From Coriobacteriales bacterium (GTDB taxonomy: Bacteria; Actinomycetota; Coriobacteriia; Coriobacteriales; UBA8131), in assembly GCA_031264075.1 (NCBI GenBank), contig JAISEO010000058.1, positions 1 to 35,187 on the forward strand: DNA of 35,187 nt, in the 5' to 3' direction. Both the position numbers and the translations under genes were made by a program. Shown piece by piece: positions 17,677-26,900 of the stretch; within the stretch, counting starts at the first letter, position 1; every line of letters starts with the position of its first letter. The notes under the pieces were generated by a model. It worked only from the letters and a program-made list of their open reading frames with translations. It did not search any database and had not been told where the DNA came from.

Positions 17677-18975
17677 ATGGCCAACGTTACCGATACCTCC
17701 AAATGGTCGTTTGAGACCAAACAACTGCACGTAGGACAGGAAGCCCCCGACCCCGCCACCGACGCACGCGCGGTGCCTATCTACCAGACCACCAGCTATG
17801 TGTTCCCCTCCAGCGCGTCTGCGGCCGACCGTTTTGCCCTGGCGGAAAGCGGCAACATCTATACGCGCATCATGAACCCCACCAACGATGTCTTTGAGAA
17901 GCGCATCGCTGCGCTGGAAGGCGGCGTAGCGGCTCTGGCCGTTGCCTCCGGTGCAGCCGCCGTAAGCTACGCCGTGCAGAACATCGCTCGCAGTGGCGAC
18001 CATATTATCACCGACAAGTTCATCTACGGCGGAACCTACAACCTGTTTGCCAACACCCTTACGGACTTTGGCATCGAGACCAGTTTTGTGGATGCCGCTA
18101 AGCTGGATGCCATCCAGGCCGCCATCCGTCCCAACACCAAGCTCATCTTCATCGAGACCATCGGCAATCCCAACGCGACCATCGTCGATATTGAGGCCAT
18201 TGCCAACATAGCCCATGCGGCCGGCATCCCCCTCATCGTGGACAACACCTTCGCCACGCCGTATCTCGTGCGCCCCTTTGAGTATGGCGCGGACATCGTC
18301 GTGCACTCCGCTACCAAGTTCATTGGCGGCCACGGCACCTCCATCGGCGGGGTCATCGTGGACGGCGGCGGCTTTGACTGGGCGGCCAGCGACAAGTTTC
18401 CCGGCCTCTCCGCGCCCAACCCCTCCTATCATGGCGTGGTCTTTACCGAGGCGGTCGGCCCCATCGCCTACATCATCAAGGCCCGCGTCACGCTCCTGCG
18501 CGACACCGGCAGTGCGCTGGCACCCCTCAATTCCTTCCTGTTCCTGCAGGGCCTCGAAACCCTCTCGCTTCGCGTGGAGCGCCACGTGGAGAACACCCTC
18601 AAGGTCGTGGATTTTCTGAAGGACCATCCGCGCGTTGCCCGGCTCAACCATCCCAGCCTGCCCTCCCACCGCGACCACGCCAACTATCTCAAGTACTTCC
18701 CCACTGGCGGCGCGACAATCTTTACCTTTGAGCTCAATGGCAGCGCCGAGCAGGCACGTCTCTTTACGGAGAGGCTTGAGCTCTTCTCGCTGCTGGCCAA
18801 TGTCGCCGATGTCAAGTCACTGGTCATCCATCCCGCCTCAACGACGCACTCACAGCTCAGCAGCGAGGAGTTGCTCGACGCCGGCATCACGCCAACGACT
18901 GTGCGGCTTTCCATCGGCACCGAGAATATCGTAGACATACTCGCCGATCTCGAACTGGGCTTTGCCTCGATATAA
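17677..18975 (+). CDS. metY: O-acetylhomoserine sulfhydrylase-like PLP enzyme (Cys/Met metabolism family)
   Basis: FETKQLHVGQEAPDPATDARAVPIYQTTSYVF; VHSATKFIGGHGTSIGGVIVD PLP lysine motif; start at ATG 17677. Confidence 0.92.
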   Translation: MANVTDTSKWSFETKQLHVGQEAPDPATDARAVPIYQTTSYVFPSSASAADRFALAESGNIYTRIMNPTNDVFEKRIAALEGGVAALAVASGAAAVSYAVQNIARSGDHIITDKFIYGGTYNLFANTLTDFGIETSFVDAAKLDAIQAAIRPNTKLIFIETIGNPNATIVDIEAIANIAHAAGIPLIVDNTFATPYLVRPFEYGADIVVHSATKFIGGHGTSIGGVIVDGGGFDWAASDKFPGLSAPNPSYHGVVFTEAVGPIAYIIKARVTLLRDTGSALAPLNSFLFLQGLETLSLRVERHVENTLKVVDFLKDHPRVARLNHPSLPSHRDHANYLKYFPTGGATIFTFELNGSAEQARLFTERLELFSLLANVADVKSLVIHPASTTHSQLSSEELLDAGITPTTVRLSIGTENIVDILADLELGFASI

Positions 18976-19091
18976 GAAGCCGGTACGAAGGAAGGGGGGC
19001 TCAGCGGCAGGAAGGCAGCAGCTGTGAGCCTCCCACTGCCGCGCCTCTCAACAGACACCGCCTGTCCAACAGCAGCGCGCAGGGCGGTATC

Positions 19092-19110
19092 GGTTACAAT
19101 CTTCGTAACC
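19092..19110. promoter_or_regulatory. Perfect dyad GGTTAC-N7-GTAACC upstream of the Rrf2 gene
   Basis: GGTTACAATCTTCGTAACC, overlapping a TACAAT -10-like box. Confidence 0.6.
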
Positions 19111-19167
19111 TTTACCGCCCCACGCTCTCGTCATCACGACCGGTAGCGTCTCACGTTAGGAGTACGG

Positions 19168-19605
19168 ATGAAAGTCTCGACCAAAGGCCAGCACGCACTC
19201 AGGGTCATGCTCGACTTTGCCGGACACGCACAGGACGGCTACATTCGCCTGCGCGATGTGGCGGACCGTCAGGGTATCTCCAAGACCTATCTGGAGCAGA
19301 TCATGGTACTGCTCAACAAGGGTGATCTGTTCATCACCGCGCGCGGGTATCAGGGCGGATACCGGCTCAAACGACCCGCTCAGGACTACACCGTGGGAGA
19401 CATCCTGCGCATCACCGAAGGTGATCTCTCTCCTGTCGAGCCAGAAGAGGATGCGGAGACAGGCGCGGACAGGCGTGTCAGCCTCATGGCTGCGGATGTT
19501 TGGAAGGGCCTGGAAGAGGTAGTGGTGGCGTATCTTGACAAGCTGACCCTCCAGGATGTGCTGGATGCCCACAAGGCCGAGGACGCCTACGAGTTCTTCA
19601 TCTGA
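19168..19605 (+). CDS. Rrf2-family transcriptional regulator (CymR-like, no cysteines)
   Basis: MKVSTKGQHALRVMLDFA; LRDVADRQGISKTYLEQIMVLLNKGDLFITARGYQGGYRL wHTH signature; no Cys in 145 aa. Confidence 0.92.
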   Translation: MKVSTKGQHALRVMLDFAGHAQDGYIRLRDVADRQGISKTYLEQIMVLLNKGDLFITARGYQGGYRLKRPAQDYTVGDILRITEGDLSPVEPEEDAETGADRRVSLMAADVWKGLEEVVVAYLDKLTLQDVLDAHKAEDAYEFFI

Positions 19606-19613
19606 GAACCGTG

Positions 19614-19744
19614 CGGGGCTGGGACAGGAGGGACGGGGCTGGTGTCCCACCGGCTTCCCCGTGTACCCAATTTTATTTTGTGTTTGGTGGTGGTGGCAAC
19701 CCCCCCCCGTCCCTCCTGTCCCAGCCCCGTCCCTCCTGTCCCAC
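19614..19744. repeat. REP/MITE-like palindromic element with a different core; right arm is a 20-bp tandem duplication
   Basis: TGGGACAGGAGGGACGGGGCTGGTGTCCCAC (19620-19650) and CCCCGTCCCTCCTGTCCCAG/CCCCGTCCCTCCTGTCCCAC (19705-19744). Confidence 0.85.
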
Positions 19745-19800
19745 TTGCATTCACACTCGCTTTGCTTTATACTGGAGCAAACTTAGCAGTTTGATAAGTT
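19745..19800 (+). promoter_or_regulatory. cysK promoter with downstream overlapping dyads
   Basis: TTGCAT (19745-19750), 17 nt, TATACT (19768-19773); AAACT-TAGC-AGTTT (19779-19792) and AACTTA-N9-TAAGTT (19780-19800). Confidence 0.6.
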
Positions 19801-19864
19801 AAAAGGATGCTGTGTCGTAGCATCACTGCCCTGCCGCAAGGCGCAAAAAGAAAGGATGTTTCTC

Positions 19865-20794
19865 ATGACCGTCTACAAGAGCATAAGCGAACTGGTAGGC
19901 AACACTCCCCTGGTCGAACTCACCAACTATAACGACGAGAATGGCCTGGAGGCCACGATCGTCGGCAAGCTGGAGAGCTTCAACCCCGCCGGTTCGGTAA
20001 AGGATCGCATCGCCGTTGCGATGATTGACGACGCGGAAAAGTCCGGCACGATTACCCCGGGTACCGTGCTTATCGAGCCGACTTCCGGCAACACCGGCAT
20101 CGGGCTCGCCGCCATTGCCGCGTCGCGTGGCTATCGTCTCATCCTCACCATGCCCGACACGATGTCCATCGAACGCCGCAATCTGCTCGCCGCCTACGGT
20201 GCCGAACTGGTGTTGACCGACGGTGCCAAGGGCATGAAGGGCGCTATTGCCAGAGCAGGCGAGCTGGCCGAGGAGATCGAGAACAGCTTCATCCCGGGAC
20301 AGTTCGTCAATCCCGCCAACCCTGCCATTCATTACGCCACTACCGGTCCCGAGATCTGGGAGGCCTCAGATGGCAAGGTTGACATCCTGGTCTCGGGTAT
20401 CGGCACGGGAGGCACCATCACCGGCGCCGGTGAGTTCCTTAAATCAAAGAACCCCGACATCACCATCGTAGCCGTTGAGCCCGCCGCTTCTCCGGTGCTC
20501 TCGCAGGGCACGCCGGGGCCCCACAAAATCCAGGGAATAGGCGCGGGCTTTGTGCCTGACGTGCTCGACACCCACATCTACGACGAGATAATCACCGTGG
20601 AAAACGACGACGCCTTTGCTACCGGACGTGCCCTGGCCAGAACCGACGGCATCCTCGTGGGCATCTCCTCGGGCGCGGCACTCTGGGCTGCCACCCAGCT
20701 CGCCAGGCGTCCGGAGAACGCCGACAAGCGCATCGTCGTGGTGCTGCCGGATACCGGCGAACGCTATCTCTCCACCGCCCTGTTTACGGGGTAG
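19865..20794 (+). CDS. cysK: Cysteine synthase
   Basis: [26 protein letters not shown] lysine motif; [20 protein letters not shown]; start at ATG 19865 preferred because AAAGG lies 9 nt upstream. Confidence 0.95.
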   Translation: MTVYKSISELVGNTPLVELTNYNDENGLEATIVGKLESFNPAGSVKDRIAVAMIDDAEKSGTITPGTVLIEPTSGNTGIGLAAIAASRGYRLILTMPDTMSIERRNLLAAYGAELVLTDGAKGMKGAIARAGELAEEIENSFIPGQFVNPANPAIHYATTGPEIWEASDGKVDILVSGIGTGGTITGAGEFLKSKNPDITIVAVEPAASPVLSQGTPGPHKIQGIGAGFVPDVLDTHIYDEIITVENDDAFATGRALARTDGILVGISSGAALWAATQLARRPENADKRIVVVLPDTGERYLSTALFTG

Positions 20795-20837
20795 CGGGGT
20801 AGCAAGCTGCACATCGCCCTTGCTGAAGAGCATCAGA

Positions 20838-20873
20838 AAGGGGAGGGCCAGAACAAGAACCGGCCCTCCCCTT
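20838..20873. terminator. Bidirectional terminator-like hairpin between convergent cysK and the giant surface-protein gene
   Basis: Perfect 12-bp stem AAGGGGAGGGCC (20838-20849) / GGCCCTCCCCTT (20862-20873). Confidence 0.8.
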
Positions 20874-20922
20874 GTAGTATAAGGCCGCAGGGAAGGGGTG
20901 CCCTCCAGCCTCAGAGAAGTGG

Positions 20923-23900
20923 CTATACCTCGGGATCAGGGCCCTGCGCGTCTGCGTCGCGCTTTCTGGAGCGTATCCGGTAGGCGAGGACTGCCAACAC
21001 CGAAGCGATGGCAAGCACAGCCACGCCAAAGGTCACCGACAACAGGTAGGGTGCCGTCTCGCTTGTTGCCGTGAGTTCGGTGGTCTCGGCGGTCTCACTG
21101 GCCTCTGCTTCGGCTCCTGGTCTCGTGTCTGTCCTGGTAACAGGCCGTGTCTCCCGTGTGGCACTGTCTGTCGTGTCGCCCTGGGTATTTTGTGAACCCT
21201 CCAACGGGGTGTAGGAGAGCGAGGCCGGAGACGACCCGCCGTCCGCAGCAGGTGCTGGAGCAGGGACAGCTTGCGCGGGCCGGTCGACCATAAAGGCGGT
21301 TGAACCCGTACCCGCCTTGAAGTCATCGACAAAGCGCAGCTCTATCAGATGGCTGCCATTTGCGAGCGTGTCCACAAAGGCAGTGTCCAGGCCTACGACG
21401 GCGCTCCCCTGGGTGAGGGTGCCGACCTCGGTGCCGTCAAGCAGGAGCTGACGGCTCGCTCTGCCGCTGGGCGTGCTACTGACGGCACCGAGGGCAAAGA
21501 TCCTGCCGTTGAGGCTCACGCTGCTAACGCTGCCGAAGTCGCCTTTGAAGCTCACCTCGACACTCTGCCCATACGCCGTGATGGGTGCTCCCACTGTGGA
21601 GCTGAGCACGGGATGACTGTGGTCAAGCGCGGCTGTCCGCGCATCGAGCTCGGCGAGCAGGGCCTCGACCTCCGCTTGTGTGAGCGGTTGGCCTCCGGCC
21701 TTGGCTGCGGCTTCAAAGGCAGCGTGTACCTTCGCCATCGTGGCATCAAGCGCATCCACTGCCTGTTCGTCGTAATTCTCCCGTGCAAGGGTAACCGAGG
21801 GAAACGCCTCCTGCTCCGCGCTGCTAAGGGCCGAGTCGAGCGCAGTCAGGCTCGTCTGGGCCGCGCCCACCCTCACCGATATCATCAGGGGCAGGGCATC
21901 GTATGAATTGGCGTAGAGGGCCGGGTCTGGCGTAAAGGTCGCGGCGGCCACAAAGAGGCCGTTCCTCGCGTCGTTGCCCAGCACGTCCGTCTCAAAGCCC
22001 ACTGCTCCCGGCACAAGAGCGGAAGCGTTGGGAGCGTCCCAGCTGAGCGTGCCGGAAAGCGTCGCCTCGCCTTTGAGAGCACTGCCACCAAAGACGTAGC
22101 CGCTTGTTTCCAGGCCGAGGCTGGCAAGACTGCCATCTCCGTAGGCAAGGATCGGCAGGCTGCCTTCCGTCACGAGCACGGGAGTTGCGGGGGCAACCAC
22201 GACGGTAAAGATGGAAGAAGCAGGAGCCTCACTGCGCGTGTCGCCGCTCAGTGGATAGGTCAATCCGAGCGGGTTGTAGTGTACGGTAAAGCTGTGGGTG
22301 CCGGTCTTGAGCGCTGCGAGATAGTTGCCGTCAAGGCTTATGCGGTCGCCAACCACGGTGTACGACATTGCCAGGGCAGGCGCGTCCGCATCCAGTCCCT
22401 CGCCGGCAGACACGCTCCCCGGAGGCGAGATGCCGTCCCACACGGCATCGTAGCCCGTGCGCTCCAAATCTGCCACGGTGTTGCCGTTCAGGGTGAGGAA
22501 GACCTCGGCGTCCGTGCTGCCAAAGCGCGTGCTGTTGACCAGTTCCGTATCGGCTGCGCTGTCCTCGTAGACGACGACGCCGTCCCTGAGGATGCCGGAG
22601 CTGTTGCCCGCGTAGTCCCTGGCCTCCACGTAGAGCGCAAAGGCGGTGCCTGCCTCCACGGAGAGAGGCTCTGCCGCGTCGTAGTCCTGCCAGAGCGAGG
22701 CGAGCGCGGTGGCGTCCAGAGCTGTGTTACCCGGAGCAGCGTCGAGGTAGAAACGCAGCGTCTCGATGTCCGAAGACACGGCGGTTCCGTCAGAGCCTGT
22801 GTCGGTGACCTCAAGTTCGATCTCCACACCATCCCTGAAAAAGAGGGCGGGGCTTGTCGAGCCGAGGAAGTCGCTTGCCGTGTTGGCGTTGTAGCCGACC
22901 TGTACCACCGGGGCCGTCTTGTCGATGCTAAAGGTGAAGGAGGCAACCGTCGATATCTCGTGCTGCGTGATGGCGTCGTTGTCCTCGTCGGCCTCCAGGT
23001 CCGTACCCGTGCGACGCACATAGAAGGGCACGACATTGGCATCGACCGGTGCTGAGCCGAGGATGAGGGTGTTCTGCCAGGTGCTCGTGTCCAGGTTCCC
23101 CGCGCTCACGGCAAAACCCGTTGCCGCCGTCACCACCACGTCGGTGTTTGTCCAGCCGTTGTTAAGGGTCGTAGCCGTGTAATGCTCCTCAGCAAGCGCG
23201 GTAAAGCCCGGGAGGATGGTAGCAACGTCGCTGAGTGTAGTCGCTGGCTGGGCGAGCGTGTAGTTGGCCCTCACGTCGCGCGAGGAGCCGGCCGCAAGGG
23301 CGTAGCTGCCCGTTCTCGCTACGCTGGACGTGCCCACCTCAGCACTCGCAAACGCAAAGTCCACATCCGAGCTGTCCAGCGCAATGCCGTCCAAATCCGG
23401 ATTGACAACACCCGCGAGTGCGGCCTCGCCCATAACGGCAAGGTCCGTCCTGCCATCGTAGTGTTTGCTTGCAAAGGCAAGGCCAGCCATAGTGACGGTG
23501 AGCGGCTTCGGCGCCACCACAAGCGTTATCCACGCCTCGGCCGAATCGTTGTAGTTGGCATCGCCAAGCCGTTTGGCGTAGATCGTCGTGCTCCCCTGGC
23601 CGATGATATTGATGCGGCCACTCAACTCCCCGATGGTGGCAACGTCCGGATCCTGGCTTCTCCATGCGTAGGTGCCGGGCTCGCTGCCCGAGCCGCCCGT
23701 TGCCGTAAGCTCAAAGGCTTGGTCGCCGTAGGTAGCGGACACGGTGGCAGGGCCGGAGATGAAGACGGCTGCCTGCGCTGCCCTGGTGATGTTATAGGAG
23801 ACCGAAGAACTCTCGGAGCTTTCATAATCGGTGTCGCCTTCGTAGGCGGCGCGGAGCCTGTGGTCACCACCGCTGAGGGTGAGCGTGAGACTTGCCTCGC

Positions 23901-26900
23901 CCGAACCGTCAACTGTCTCGGTGCCCAGAGAGAGCTCGGGCGTGAGTGCGTCGTTGTCATGGTCATCCCAAAACTCAACCTTGCCACGGGGCATAAAGCC
24001 CATCTCGCCGGCAACGGTGGCCGTGAGGGTGACGTTGTTCTCGGCGTAGGAGCTGCTTGTGAGCGGGTTACAGGCAAGTGTCACGGACGAGGTATTCCTG
24101 GCTATCGCAACCGTGAGCGTCGTGGGCCGTGGGTCATCGGTGCTTTGCGAGGCCGCATACGGCTTGCCGAGCGGGTTATACGAGACGGTGAAGCTGTGCG
24201 TGCCCGCGTCAAGCGTCTGCAGGTAGGCTGCCGTAAGCGTAATTGTGTCAGCGGGGCTCCCTGCGCTGTAGTCGGTGCTTTCAAGCGCAAACTCGGAGCC
24301 TCCGGCTGTGCGCACGATGTCGGCCACCGTGTTGCCGTGCATCGCCACAGCCGCGACAGCGTCTGTGCCTGAGGCCTTCGTGAAGGTGGTGGTGGTGGTG
24401 GTGGCACTCTGTGTATAGCGCACGAAGCCTTCCGTGCCAACGACGCGCACATTGCCTGTGTTGTCGGTGAGACGTGCGTAGACAAAGTAGCTGCCGTCTA
24501 TGGTGATGTTCGGCGCGCTGCCCGCGGTCCAGCCCGTGGCGGCCTTAGCATCTGCCTCGCTCCCAAACGGTGTCGTCCGCACGAGGTATTCCGTTGCCTG
24601 CATACCCGAGCCAGCCCCGTCCGCGCCACTCAAGGCAAGCGACACGTCGCCCGCCCAGAACTTGGCAAGGCTATCCGAGAGAGGCAGACCCGCATACGCG
24701 ATGCCACGCGCGGTGATGCTGCCGGTAGGCGGCGTGGCGTCCTTGTAGACGGTGAGGGTATGCGCCGCCTCGGCGTTCTCCGCTTCGTCCTCCGCCCAGT
24801 AGCTGATGGTGTGGCGGCCATCGGGAAGGGCTGTGAGAAGTACCTCTGCCGTAGCGCCTGCAACGATGGTATCCACCGCGGCAGCGTCTACTCGGTAGTG
24901 GATCTCCCTGACCGTACCGAGGCCCTCACCGAGCAGGTTGCCCCCTGTAGCCTTCGTCACGTCATTATCGGTGGCGGTGAGGGTCACCTTGTCCCGCATC
25001 CAGCCTTCGTTGGCGAGGTCTGCGGTCGTTACGGGTGCGACGCCGTCGAGGTAATTGGCAGTGAGGATCACAGGCGCTGGTGGCATGGTGAAGGTGGTGG
25101 TACTCGCGGTTTCGTCCTCAAGCTCGACTGTCACCGCGTCGTCCCCGTTCTGCGTCCAGTAACCGAACCTGTAGCCCTCAGCGGAATTACCGGCGGTGAG
25201 GGTGACGGGTTTTGCCGCCTCATAGCAGCCGTCCGGTGTGCCGTAGTCGCTGGTTGCCACAGGGACAGCCGAGCCGCTGTCATCGGTGGTGAGGATGAGG
25301 CGGTAGGTGGGTGTGATACCCGTGACATCGAAGGTCGCCTGCGCCACCGCAAGGTCGCTCAATACTATGGCAAGCCTGTAGGTGCCGTTAATCCGTGTCC
25401 AGTCCGCCTTCAAAGAGAAGATGAGCTGGTCATCAAGGAAGGTCGGATCGGCGTCCGTAAAATTGAAGATGACTCCTCCTCCGCTCTTGACCGTGTAGGC
25501 CCCCTCACCAAGTGCTACAAAGCCCCTGTCGTCTCCGGGGATATCCAGATACACATCCCTTATCGATACTTCCGGGCTTCCCGAGCCAAGATCTGCGCTC
25601 GTCGGAAAGTCAAGCGCAGGTGCCGTGTAGGCTCCGCCTGCATCGACGGGATGCAGCTTTTGGAAGGCGTGCATGTCCGTGAGGTAGTTCACGCCACCAC
25701 CATTGAGGATGTAGCGGGAGTCCAAAAGACCGACAGCCTTCGTGATGGTGCCGCTCGCCTCTACTGCCGCCACACCAAAGCCGGGAGTTCCCGGTAGGGA
25801 GGGTATCGATACCATAACGTCTGTCACATCGTCTGTGAACTCGTCTCCCAGACTGAAGAACACGCGCCAGGTCCAGGTGTATTTGACCGTGCCTGCAAAG
25901 TACGAGCCCTCGTCTATGGGGAGGATCATCGTTATCTTCAGTCCCTCTATCGGGTCACCGTCGCTGTCCGTTATCCTAACCGGCCCGTCGTAGGGGTAGC
26001 TTATATCCAGATTGTCGTTCTCATCTGTCGGATAGAAGTAGATGCTGTCGGGATTGCCGTAGGTTGCTATGATGGGGTAGTAGTTCTTGTCTGCGCCTTC
26101 GCCTGCAGGCTTTGCCAGCGTAAACTGGAGTGTGGAGGTGGAATAGCCCGGAAGCGCGGCAAATACCTCAGCCTCGGCTATGGCGCGGGGCACGGTGATG
26201 GGAGTGGTGGCAGCGATATAGTTACGTCCCTGCTCACTGTTTTGCTTTTGGTAGGTGTCGAGCTTGCCGTTCAAGTCCATGCGTACCTCTACAGAGGCAC
26301 TGGCCTCTGTCTTTACCGCAGATGAGGCAGGGGCGATGGGGATGACATAGACATTGTTATGGGTGCCTTCTGCGATAGCTTGAGCGTTTTTGAAGTCGTG
26401 TGCGCTCGGATCCTTTACGACCGCGGTGTTAACCACCACCTCGTTCCAGCTGAGACCTCCCACGATGGGGTATTTGAAGGTGAGCGTCATGGTGTCAGAA
26501 ACCCCGTCTTCGTCCGTATCGCTTACGGCTACACCCTCTGTGTCTGCAAACTCTATCTTCGGGTGAACCGTAAAGGTGACGTTTTGTTCTTCATCGGTGG
26601 CAACTGCACTATACATTATCTTGATCTTCGCCTGATGGATGCCAGGCTCAAGACCTGCCACAGGCTGTATCGTCCAGACGTTACCTGAGCCTTGGAGCTT
26701 AAACCAGTCTTCGGCGTCTTCTGCGCTCTCCCCTGTCCACTCCACCTTGTCCACGGTGGCGCCGGCTGCGACATGGACGGTCTGGGCTGTAAGGGGATCT
26801 GTCGTATCTCCCGTGCTCGGCAGCGTGTAGCCTTGGAGCTGCGCATCGAAGCGTACCTCGCCGAAGTCATGGACGTAGAAAGCTGTGGCAGGTGAGGAGA

